From: Tubulanus polymorphus
Lineage: Eukaryota; Nemertea; Palaeonemertea; Tubulaniformes; Tubulanidae
DNA: 64,000 nucleotides
Reading direction: 5' to 3'
Assembly: GCF_964204645.1 (NCBI RefSeq)
Contig: NC_134027.1
Span: 21,006,485 to 21,070,484, forward strand
Part shown: positions 1-13,000 of the stretch, one piece after another
Layout of the letters: every line of letters starts with the position of its first letter
How positions within the stretch are numbered: the first letter of the stretch is position 1
Position numbers and translations under genes: made by a program
Notes under the pieces: model-generated
The model's database searches: none
The model's input: only the letters and a program-made list of their open reading frames with translations
What the model was told of the DNA's origin: nothing

Positions 1-970
1 GCGCTACTTGTATTCAGCAATTCTTCGCATTCGATGTGACTGCTTGAGTGCATCTGGTGCACACACTTATGACGATGATGAAAATAATCTGCATAATCTG
101 TATTTGTCAAAATTACAGGACCTATTCTCATTCTTCGTGGACACAATGACTAGCTCCCATCACCTCTAAATCAGTGTTATTTGTTTCCAGCAAATCCTAG
201 CGTATTGTGTGACTGCTTGAGTGCATTTGGTGCAAACATCTTTGACAATGCTGGAAATAATCTAGAGAATCTGCAACACTCAGAATGACAGATCCTATGC
301 ACACTATTCATAAACACAATTACTGGTTCCCATCACCTATTTATCACCGCTATTTGTATTAAACAAATCTTCGCGTATTGTGTGTTTGCTTGAGTGCATT
401 TGGAGCAATATCTTTGACCATGCCGGAAATAATCGACAGAATCTTGAACACTAAGAATGACAGATCCTATGCCCATTATTCATAAACACAATTACTGGTC
501 CCCATCACCTATTTATCACTGCTATTTGTATTAAACAAATCTTCGCGTATTGTGTGACTGCTTGAGTGCATTTGGTGCAAACTTCTTTGACAATGCTAGA
601 AATAATCTACAGAATCTGCAACACTCAGAATGACAGATGCTATGTCCATTCTACACGAACACAATAACTGGTCCCCGTCACCTGTTTTTTCATCCTGCTT
701 GAACTGAATGCTCCCGTCACCTGTTTATCAGTGCTATTTGCATTCAGCAAATCTTCACCTACTGTTTGACTGCTGGGATGCATTCGGTGCACTCACCTTT
801 GACGACGATGGAAATAACCTGCAACTCACAGAAATACAGGTTCTAATTATCATTCTTCACAAACACAATCACTGGTTCCCATCACATGATTATCAGCACT
901 ATTTGTATTCAGCAATTCTTCGTGTTTTGTGAATATTTTTAATACGAGTGCATTTGATGCATACACTTAA
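1..970. repeat. Tandem repeat, ~172-bp unit, about six copies
   Basis: A core GTGCATTTGG-type word recurs at about 49, 221, 394, 566, 778 and 948, giving steps of 172, 173, 172, 212 and 170 bases. Each unit also carries a block on cacaattactggttcccatc and a block on tatttgtattcagcaaatct. The 212-base step has about 40 extra bases near 680-720. Copies are diverged, so this is an older satellite or minisatellite block rather than a fresh array. It runs off the left edge of the window. No coding signal was seen. Confidence 0.85.
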
Positions 971-1032
971 ACAATGCTTAGATAAAAGAATGCATGACGC
1001 ATTCTTCAGCTGATGTCAGCGATTCTGTTGTG

Positions 1033-1092
1033 TATTTAAGGTGGTGGAATTCCAAAGCAGACTGTCACACTCAACGCTGAAAAGTGACAACG
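1033..1092 (+). promoter_or_regulatory. Likely core promoter and 5' UTR of the MAM gene
   Basis: A TATTTAA box at 1033-1039 is followed after about 30 bases by a pyrimidine-rich TCACACTC start-like site, then a short leader to the ATG at 1093. Spacing suits a TATA-dependent RNA polymerase II promoter. Inferred from sequence only. Confidence 0.45.
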
Positions 1093-4000
1093 ATGTATTT
1101 CCACCAAAGTAAGTTTCATAACCATTTTCTCGACGAAGAAAACTGGTATTTACATTGAAGTCGAATTCGTTTCGAATTTGTTGGTTCTCAGAATATTTCT
1201 GAGCACTGGTATCAAGAGGATGGTGTCATAATGAACTTTTACTGTAGGCCCTACTGATCTATTTCGTTTATGTGCTCAGACTATTTCAATTGTGTATTTT
1301 TTTCGACGTTGAACAAGGAATTTTAGTTTATTTTGTGGGATCTTTACAATCATGTAATTTTTTACAATTTTTCAGGTTGTACTGTCTCGTGCATAGTCCT
1401 CCTACAGATGTTCATCGCTTCGTCCACGGCGTTTATCTATTGGCCTGGTAAGTCCATTCTTTAACTCTTTTTGCACATTTTACGTCAAATGTAAATGGGG
1501 AAATACATGTATTATTAATGTATTATAATAATCTAGCTCTATTATCCTGTATCCAATTCCTTCAACAATTATATCGATTATAGTTAATTTCTCAACTAAC
1601 TTCAAATCATAACGATTTTTACGGAAGCGCCGACAGTACATGAATTTCAAAAAATACTTGTGGAGATAAACTATCTTGGAATAGACTAGTTTTTTTCATC
1701 TACAAATAACTTAGTTCCGAGTTCGCTAACGTAAACACCGAACCTCATGATGGTGTAATAGACCAATAAAGGAATTGTGGCCAGGGTTTGTATTGGCATA
1801 AGCTTCGGCGGGACGAAATCAAACCCTGACAAGCGAGGATCCAGGAAGAAAGCCACTAAATATTTGGATGGATATATGAAAGCTGTGGGTACTGGAGTGT
1901 GTAATGGGTATTGTAGTGTGCTCTAGGTGCATTTGTGGCCAGCACACAGATCACATTGTTCAATAGGGTTTGGTCCAGGACTCGCGAGATTTTCAACAAC
2001 ACGGAAGTCACGTGTAATAAATGATGACTTGAATTGCATGGCTACCTACCACCCCTCATTATTGTTGGAAAACTAAACGTTCCGCACTGACTAAAAATTA
2101 GTAATAATAATAAATAACATTTTAGAAATGGCCAGAATTTTAACTTAGGTTCTATCTCATTTTTATTTTACAATTGCGATTGGTATAATTTTTTTTAAAC
2201 AGCCGTTAAGGCTTCATGTTTCGTCTGCAATTCACTGCAAATAGTTACGCAACTACGCACATTTCAGTGTTTTTGGCAGCTATACACTCAATCGGCACCG
2301 TTCGTGACTAGCTTCACTGCGGAATTATCATTACTTAACATCGCCATATCACATCATCAACTTATATTGTGCCTTAAAACCCTAACAGCCGAAATAATTG
2401 AAATGCACACACGATTTCTATCATTGAAAATTGAGAGAGTGGCCGTGTTTGTGTTCTGCTGCTTCGCGTAAATCCCGCGGGGTGGCGCCACCGCGCGGAG
2501 TGGGGCCGATACGTCAAGTAAACTGTTCCGCTAGAATATCGTTGTGACTTTGGTAGACAAACTGTCACCCTCATATAAGTCACACGAATAATTAAGATAA
2601 ACATATACTTCTGAATATGGAAATAGTGATGATAGTTTAAGTATCTTACTTTGATGAAATATTAAATCTTGAAATATTTAATATCTTATTTAATCAACAG
2701 GTCAGACTAGTATTTGTATTCATGGTAATTAGCTCTAGTCAGTGCTCATCAATGATTAATTTCTGTCAATCATGTAACCAGGGGCCAGTTTTATAGACTG
2801 GTATTTACTTTAACCAGGGGGCTAACTCAATTTGTTTTTAACTGGATTAACCCCGGGGTTAATGGCTGGTTTTCACGAGCGTGAAAACAGCGAAAACTTG
2901 GCCTCGACCTGGAAAACGCGAATATAGGTAAAAATGTCCCGGGGAAAAATGTTCCCGGAAAAAGATGTCCCATAAGGAAGAAAAAAAAGATGTCTTGGTC
3001 TGTCATTACTAATTTAGTGAATTTCACATCAAAATAACACCAGAGAACAAACTTGTTAATTGTGTAAATTGCACACTAATCATAAAAAAAGAATTCATCG
3101 AGTGACCATGAGAAAGGCCTAGAATTTTGGCATCAGTCAATTTTGCCTATTGAGAATATGTGAACTCATTACATGATACTTCAAATTTAAGAAGATGTTA
3201 CAATTATAATACAAAAATTACATCTAAGTAGAGCTATTATTTGTAATCAAATGTCAAAATTGCTGTCAAAATATATTACCATGTTTGTTCCCTGGTGTTA
3301 TTATGATGTGAAATTAACTACCGGTACTACTAAGTTAGTAATGATAGACTGGGACATTCCGGGGACATTTTTTTCCTGGGACATATATTCCAGGACATTT
3401 TTTCCGAGGACATTTTAACTGTATACCGGAAAACGCGGCAGCTGGGAAAAGCTACTGCAAAATCTCTCAGCTGGAAATTGCTGGCTGGAAACCGCTCGTG
3501 AAAACCAGCCTCAATGGATTTAATGATTTTATTTTATTTCCTGTCGAAATTGTCTTGATTATTATTAAATAGTGTCACAGTGACACAGGATAACCAAACT
3601 GCTGCAAAAGCTTTAATGAATTTTGTGTCAATGGACGTCATTTGGCCGGAACGATTCCTAATTCACCTAAATATGTTACTGAGTATTTGAGTAACGCAAG
3701 AGATCGGAGTTCATTTTCCTGGAAACTGTAAAAAGGCTTATCAAGCCTTTTTACAGTTTCCAGGCGCCATTTTTTTGGGTACCCGCCGGGTCCGCATTGT
3801 TGAATTTTTTGTCCCTATTTTTCTCCGGTTTAATTTTTTTATTTCGTTCATATCTCTGGATTTGATTAAGATGGAAACAAAGTAGAAATATCGATGAACT
3901 CGGCTGATAATAAACTTTTTTATGATATCACTCATTTATAAAGTTAATGCAACAATGTGCGCTGGTGAAGTTATAAACATTGATATCGTCTTCCCGATAA

Positions 4001-7000
4001 TTCAACTTGAATTATTGCTCATCTCATTCAAAAGTTCGTAATTCTTACAAATATTAATCTACATTTTTGAAATTTTCAGGATCAATAGCCATCTATATGT
4101 GGTCTTATATACGTTTTACCGTTTTCAATTATCTTTATTAGTTTTTAAGTAATTGCGAGTCAAACTTCCAAAACACGTTTTCTAGAGTATCATGTGTGCA
4201 TATTTATATCAAGAAATTTGCCAATTTAACCGGTCCTACATTGTTAAAATCAAAATTTTCAGTAGCTATGGAAACAAGGGCACCTAGTTATTTGAAAAAA
4301 ATGGTAAATAGAGATATATTTCTAGTAACACAGGGACAGACTACGGGTTTGGAGGGTCGGTAGTCCGGACCCCTGCTCCTTCCCATTAAGATTACCATCT
4401 TTGTCAAGACAGTGATCGCATAAAACTTACAAATCTAACACTCATCCTCTTGCAAATTAAATTGTTTTGGACGTATTTGTTTCAACACCGAGGGGCACCC
4501 TACTCACAGCCTTAAACCACGGAAAATGTCCTTATTTTTGGACCCCTCTCCCAATCATCTAAGATAGTCAAAAAAGTCGAAATAAGTCTTAGTGTCAGGC
4601 ATTTAAGTTTCATTGATCTCCCGTCTATATTATATCGTTTCACAGTATATTGCATCAATGAAATATGGCCGTTGGCAGGTGATTCTGGAGCCAGTTGCTC
4701 AAAAGTTAACCATCAGAAATACCATGGTGTAATGGCGAGCACTCGGTCTTCAGTTAAATACCGGTACCCGATTTACATTTTTGAATTTTCAGCAGCAGCT
4801 CCACACAAATGGAGGCAGCCACGGCCGTGTCAAACTTGACGCTTGCAAACCGTTGGATCGGCTTTGCTTTTTTGAGAATGTTCGATGTTCGATCTTTATT
4901 ACTGATCGTGACAAGAGCTGGAAGGTGTTTCAAATTGAATTTGAATATATTTGGCTTAGTCGATTGTGTTGGAAAGATTGGAACTTTGGAATATATTAGT
5001 AAGGAACATAACTTTCGTTTACTTTCTGTCAAAATTGATCTCGTGTGTTTGATAGTTGTTTTGAGATTTGGCACGAATTCCAAGTCAGTTTTGATCACAC
5101 AAGGTCTGTATTAGCCCACTTCACGTAAGTAGCCATGCAAATTTGCGACGGCAATGCGACGCAGCATTGAGACTGTGGTCCTCATACATGTGCCACATAA
5201 TGTCTGACTTTCACATTTGCAATCGTATACCCGTACGTGCAGTTTTGGAATCGAATGAAACACGTTGGACAAAATGATCTGTTGTGAACCTAGGTAGCTG
5301 GTTAAAGCAACACCTGGGTTATTTTGTTTATTTTGACAAATCCTAGAGAATATATATCTTTAATAACCATTTTTCAAAAACCTAGGTGCCCTTATTTCCA
5401 TGGTTACTTAATAAATTGATTTTCAACAAAGTAGGGACCGGTGAAATTGTGAAATTTCCTGATATAAAGATGCACCCAGGGGACCCGGGAAAACGTGTTT
5501 TGGAAGTTTGACTCGCAATTACTTAAAAACTAATAAAGATAATTGAAAACGGTAAAACGTATATAAGACCACATATAGATGGCTATTGGTCCTGAAAATT
5601 TCAAAAATGTAGATTAATATTTGTAAGAATTACGAACTTTTGAATGGGATGAGCAATAATTCAAGTTGAATTATCGGGAAGACGATATCAATGTTTATAA
5701 CTTCACCAGCGCACATTGTTGCATTAACTCTATAAATGAGTGATATCATAAAAAAGTTTATTATCAGCCGAGTTCATCGATATTTTTACTTTGTTTCTAT
5801 CTTAATCAAATCCAGAGATATGAACGAAATAAAAAAATTAAACCGGAGAAAAATAGGGACAAAAAATTCAACAATGCGGACCCGGCGGGTACCCAAAAAA
5901 ATGGCGCCTGGAAACTGTAAAAAGGCTTATTCAACCACTGCTAGCGAGATAGAAAACCGAGCTGAAATGCAAAGGTACATCTGGTTCTAATACCAGAATA
6001 ATATATCTTTCTCGTGTCATAGTCAGTATTTATTACTTCCATAAAACAAATATTTCTGGTTGGAATTTCAACCAAGAAATATCTTTGATTGGTATATCTA
6101 ATATTTTGATTGGCATGTTGATTATTTTGAGTGGAATCTGGACCAGGAGGTAATTCTGGCATTTCTTATTGGCATGTAAATTATTTTGAATAGTATCTCT
6201 CATTCGACTTTTTAAAAGTAACATTTTTTTAGAGAACTTGATTTATGATAGGGAAGTGTATAATATTTAAGAAAGAATTCTGAAATATCTAATTTTGGTG
6301 AATTTGCACCAGGAAGATAGATCTAGTCTTCGTGTGTATTATTATAATATGACGATGACGGCATCGTTACAAAATTTTTCAAAAGGTTCTGAAATCAGTA
6401 ATTGATTTGAGAGCATCTCAAAATTTCTATAGTTCCGTCAGTTAGGATAAGTGTCTAATTGGTTTTAACCCCGCCCCCCTACCCTCCCCCCCAAAAAAAT
6501 ACCATCAGCATCTAAAAGAGAGACGGTTCAATCTACTGCTTGTAAGATATATATATTTGAAACTGCAATTCAATTCAATTTATCTCGCACCGCTAGTTCA
6601 GCAGTCGTGATGAATCCGCGGGAGACCTTAACCCCTTCCGCGAGTTATTCTAATTGAAGTAACCATCGAAATTTTGAGATGCTCCCTAAACATGTTCTTA
6701 GTAATAATATCAATTTCTATTGTTCCGTCTTTATCTAAAATACTTGGAAAATTTTGACACTAGTGCACTAACGTACTTACGAACTAGATATGTTACTCAA
6801 AGGGTGAAAAGTCAATTTTGTTTACCGTTCATCATCAGAATTATTTTGGCCTCTCTTTTAGGACAATTGGCTGCCGATTTTGAAAAGGATAACGGAAGGT
6901 GGATCTCGCGGAGAACAACTGCATGGACGAGACGGTCGGGCAAAACAGTATATAAATTCGGTCCAAGTGGAGATCATACGACTGGAATAGGTACGAAAAG

Positions 7001-10000
7001 TTTCAAACTCACACAACACCTACCATACACCCCTAACCTGCCTTGATCTCTGAGAATATGATGTTGACGAGATTGTTAAGTTGAAAGTGGTTATACAATT
7101 AAACTGTAGTAGATTTTAATAGTTAGAAAGTTAAATAGTGTGCAGTTGAATATTTACTCTCCTTTCAGGAATGTATCTGTTTGCCCTAGGTGGTCAACGC
7201 AAGCTTGAAGCAAATACCATATCACCGTCTGACGCCTGCGTTATGAAATTTTATTATCACATTGGTTCAAAAACTGGGAAACTAGAAGTTACACTCAACC
7301 GAAAAGTTGCATTTAATATATCTGGTTATCGGGGAAATAATTGGAAACCGGGATCAGTTAACATTGCAAAAGGAAGGTCCAAAGTACGTACTCAGCGCAG
7401 TACCCTAATATTTCTTTAGATTGTTTATCTTTAGTCATCAATTCCAAAATGTATTTTCTATGTTTTTTCAGATCCAGTTTGTTACTAACCAAGGAGTCAC
7501 TGCTTACTCCATTATAGCTATTGATGACATTACATTTACTGCGGATTGCAATGTGGCACCAGGTTTGTTAGGAGGAAGTTACTACACAAATACAGCCGAT
7601 CGCAATGAAATAGCGCAAATTTTCGTTGTAATCTAAAACTAATTACCAATCACTGACTCCTTCATGTAGCGCTATCTCGCGGGTCCAAAGATATGATAAT
7701 CAAAGAGTAGGTCTTCTGCAATTTATATCATTTCTATTACGTAGGACTATTGACTAACGATTTTGAGACAGATTACGGAAAGTGGATCGCGCAGGGAACA
7801 TTACGATGGACGAGACGATCAGGCAGTACACCATCTTCAAACACCGGTTCAGATGGAGATCATACTACTGGAAACGGTACGAGCAAGTTCGAACTCATAA
7901 AACCTCATCCATATGCCCCTCACCTCCCTCAATCAATGAGAATATGAAGTTATGGATATTGTGAAATTTTAAATTGGCGGTCATACAATTTAATAGAATG
8001 GTAACAAGCAGTGTTCAATATCTACTCTGATTTCAGGAACATATTTGTATGTGATAACATCCGGGAAAAAGCAAGGATATGCAGCCAGTTTTTCAGCATA
8101 TACCCATTCAGTGTCTAATGCTTGCTTCATGAACTTTCATTATCACATGTATGGATCAACGATGGGGAAATTAGAGGTTAAACTCAACAGAAACGTTGTA
8201 TTTGATAAATCTGGTGATCAGGGTAACGAATGGAAACATGGATCAGTTGCAATTGGAAAAGGAAACGCGGCGGTATGTACTCAGTGTACAGCTTAGAATT
8301 TTTGATTTAACATTGACCAACAATCTGAGTAATTGTCTGTATTTGCAGATCGACTTTGTCGCTACTCGGGGAAGCGGTGAAAAGTCTGAAATAGCTATTG
8401 ATGACGTTCAATTTACTGCGGGATGCAGCCCGACAGTGTCACCAGGTTAGTTTTACAAAAAATTTAATTTTCGACACAAGTTAAAGATGAAGACAAAGGG
8501 AGGTGATCAAGCCATTTTAAAAGCAAATACCCAATCAGCATCTGACGCCTGCACCATGAACTTTTATTATCATATGTATGGTAATTCGATGGGAAAATTA
8601 GAAGTTAAGGTCAACGAAAATGTCTTATTCAATAAATCTGGTAATCAGGGATATTTTTGGAAAAAGGGAACAGTTCCAATTAGGCAAGGAAACGCCGCGG
8701 TACGTACTCAGTGCACACCTGTCAATTTGTCAATGTTTGTAGATCAAAATTGCCTTTTTGTAGATTTTACCAACAATCTGAGAAATGTATTTTGTTTGTT
8801 TTTTTTTCAGATCCAGTTTGTCGCTACTTGGGGAAGCGCAATTTGGTCCGACATAGCTATTGACGACATCGAATTTTCTACGGGATGCAGCCCGACAACT
8901 GTGGCACCAGGTTTGTTACGTACTTTGAATTTGCAACACAGGTATAGCTATCGCGATAAGATACCGTATTGAAAATGATTGTTAGAATCTGAACCTGTCG
9001 CATTTGAAAAAGGACTCTAACGAATCCAAAGATATAAGCAATGAGAACGACTAGTCATTTTGTCTGTAATTCATTTTCTATTTCATAGGACAATTGACCA
9101 CCGATTTTGACAAGGATGATGGAATGTGGATATCGCAGGGAACAATACAATGGACGAGACAATCAGGCAGTACATCGTCTTCAGACACTGGTCCGAGTGG
9201 AGATCATACGACAGGAAATGGTACAAAATCTGTGAGAATATGATGTTAGCGAGATCATTGAGTTGAAAATAGGTGGTTTTACAATGGTATCATGATGAAC
9301 GATGTTCAATATTTTCACCCATTTTAGGAACGTATGTGTACCTGGAAGCTTCCGGGAAACGCGTAGGTGATCAAGCCAAATTTGAAGCAAATACCCTATA
9401 AGTGTCCGACTCCTGCTTCATGAACTTCTATTACCACATGTATGGTTCAACTTTGGGAGTATTGGAAGTAAAACTCAACGGAAACGTTGTATTAGAAAGA
9501 TCTGGAGATCAGGGAAACGAGTGGAAACAAGGATCAGTTCGAATTGCAAAAGGATACGCCGATGTACGTATTCTGCACAGAGCTAATTATTTCAACTTTC
9601 ACTGAATATTTGAGAAATGTCTTTTATTCTTCTCAGATCAAGATTGTCGCTACTCGGGGTAACGGTGATATGTCCAATATTGCTATTGATGACGTCAAAT
9701 TTTCTACAGAATGCACTACGACACCAGGTTTGTTAATTTGAAACTTTAACACGAGTATAACTGATTGCGAAAAGATATTAACCCTTGCGATTAAGTGGTT
9801 TGAATCGAATAACTAATCACGTTTGAAAACAGACTCCTTTTTCCAACTGGTTCGAAAACATGATAATGAAAATAGGCCCGTAATTTTATCTATAATTATT
9901 TTTATTCCTTACGTATGACGATTGACTACTGATTTTGAAACGGATGCAGGACTATGGATATCGCAAGGAATATTAGAATGGACGAGACGATCAGGCAGTA

Positions 10001-13000
10001 CAGCATCTTCAAACACCGGTCCAGATGGAGATCATACTACTGGAAATGGTAGAAACAGTTTCTAACTCATGTTGGCCATACACCCTACATCTCCCTTAAT
10101 CTCTGAGAATATTAGGTCAACGAAATCGTCAACTAGAAAATATGTGGTTAAAATGGTATTACGACAAGCAGTGTTTATTGTGATATATACTCTCATTTCA
10201 GGAATGTATGTATATGTAGAAACTTCAGGCAAAGATCCTGGTGATCAAGCCAGTTTTGGGGCAATTACCCAATCAGCGTCTGACGCCTGCTTTATGAGTT
10301 TTTACTATCACATGCATGGTTCAACGATGGGGAAACTAGAAGTAAGACTCAACGGAAAAGTGATATTTTCGAAATCTGGTGATCAGGGAAACCGATGGAA
10401 ACGTGGAACAGTTGTGATTGGACAAGGAAACACCAAGGTACGTCCTCGGTGAATAGCTTTGAATATCCTTAATTTGTTTATGTCCTACCAACAATCTGAA
10501 GACAATGTACTTGGTCTTTTTTTCAGATCGAGTTTGTTGCTACTCGGGGAAACGGTTTTATGTCCGATATAGCTATTGATGACATCAAATTTACCACGGG
10601 ATGCACTCTTACCGTGACACCAGGCACGTTAGTTTCAAGTTGGGACATAGGCATATAGCTGACGGCAATAAGATATTGAAAAGGGTGGTTAGGATCTGAT
10701 AACTAATCACGTTTGAAAACGGAGTTTCCTTTATGTTAAGGTCCAAAGATATGTTAATTAGATTAGACCTAGTTAATTTACGTCCATAAATCATTTTCTA
10801 TTACGTAGGACAATTGACTACCGATTTTGAGACGGATAACGGGAAGTGGATATCGCTGGGAAGGTTGCAATGGACGAGAAAATCAGGCAGTACACCATTT
10901 TCTGGCACCGGTCCAATCAGAGATCATACAACTGGAAATGGTACGAACAGTTTCTTCCTCATAAAACATCGTCCATACACCGCAAACCTCCCTTTACTTA
11001 TAAGATTATGAAGTTAATGAGGTTGTGGAGTTGAAAGTAGATGTTCACACAATTAAATGGTATTAAAACGAGCGGTGTTTAATAATAACTAACTCTCATC
11101 TTAGGAACGTATGTGTACATGGAAGCTTCCGGGAAACGTGTAGGTGATCAAGCCAAATTTGAAGCAAATACGCTATCAGTGTCCGACTCCTGCTTCGTGA
11201 ACTTCTATTACCACATGTATGGTTCAACTATGGGAGTATTGGAAGTAAAACTCAACGGAAACGTTGTATTTTCAAAATCTGGTGATCAGGGAAATCAATG
11301 GATACAGGGATCAGTTCAAATATCAAAAGGATACGCAACGGTACGTACTCTATACACAGCTAAATGTTTTATCTTAACTTTTACTGAATATTTGAGAAAT
11401 GAATCTTGTTTTTCTCAGATCGAGTTTGTCGCTACTCGGGGTAACGGTAATAAGTCCAGTATAGCTATTGATGACGTCAGATTTACTTCGGAATGCACTG
11501 CGACACCAGGTTTGTTTGTTTGAAGTGGTGACACGAGTATAGCTGATTGCAATTAGATATTGCAAGTATTGGTTTAAATCTAATTACTAATCATGTTAGA
11601 AACCGGACTCCTTTATCTGGCGGGTCCAATATTATGATAATCCAAGATAAGGCCTAGTCAATTCAATCTTTTAATCATTTTGTTTTGCGTAGAACAATTG
11701 GCTACCGATTTTGAGACGGATACTGGATTATGGAACTCGGAAGGTATATTACAATGGACGAGACGATCCAGCAGGACACCATCTCCAAAAACCGGTCCAA
11801 ATGGAGATCATACGACTGGAACTGGTACGAGCAGTTTCTAATCGTCCATCTACCACCCCCTAACTTCCCTTAATCTGTGAGGATATGAAGTTAAGGAAAT
11901 TTGTGAAGTGGAAAGTATGTGGTTGAAACTGATATTTATCACAAGCAGTGGTCAGTATATATTATATACTTTCATTTCAGGAACCTATGTATATGTAGAA
12001 ACATCCTGGAAAAAACCAGGTGATCAAGCCAGTTTTGGAGCGATTACCCAATCAGCGTCCAACGCATGCTTCATGAGTTTTTACTATCACATGTATGGTT
12101 CACACATGGGAAAATTAGAAGTAAAACTCAACGGAAACGTTGTATTTTCGAAATCTGGTGATCAGGGAAACCGATGGAAACGTGGAACAGTTGTGATTGG
12201 ACAAGGAAACACCAAGGTATGTATTCAGTGTACAGCTTTACATGTCCTCAATTCGTTCATCTTTTACCAAAAATCTGAAAAAACTATTTCATCTGTTTTC
12301 AGATCGAGTTTGTCGCTATTCGGGGAAGAGGTGTTAGGTCCGACATAGCTATTGATGACATCAAATTTACTACGGGTTGTACCCCAACAACTGTGGCACC
12401 AGGTTTGTTAGTTTAAAGTTGCGATATAGGTATAGCTGATCGCAATATAATACTGAAACTGGTGGTTAGAAAACATGTAATAACTAGTCATGTTTGAGAA
12501 CGGGGGTCTCCTTTATCAAACATATCCAAAGATATGATAATCAAAGAGAAGACCTAGTCCATTTCAGTTATAATTAATTTTCAATTACGTAGGACAGTTA
12601 ACTACCGATTTTGAGACGGGTAACGGAAAGTGGATTTCACAGGGAACATTACAGTGGACGAGAAAATCAGGCGGTACACCATCTCCTGGCACCGGTCCAA
12701 GGGAAGATCATACTACTGGAAAGGGTACGAACAGTTTCTTACTCGTGCAACATCGTCCATACACCCCTCGCCTGCCTTTATCTGTTATAATAAGTCGATA
12801 ATGGATTAGTTAGTTGAGAATAGGTGGTCATTCAATTCAATTGTATCACGACGAGCAGTGTTCAATATGAACTCATATTTCAGGAACGTATGAGTACCTG
12901 AAAGCTTACAGGAAAAAGCTGTCTTACAATGGTATCATGATGAGCGATGTTCAATATTTTCACTCATTTTAGGAACGTATGTGTACCTGGAAGCTTCCTG

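Noticed and set aside
4754-5114. Overlapping frames on both strands inside the foldback element
   Set aside because: No transposase motif (DDE, HTH) and both strands open over the same bases, typical of chance.
3741-5990. Identical 64-residue frames on opposite strands
   Set aside because: They are the two arms of the foldback element; composition is AT-driven and no domain is present.
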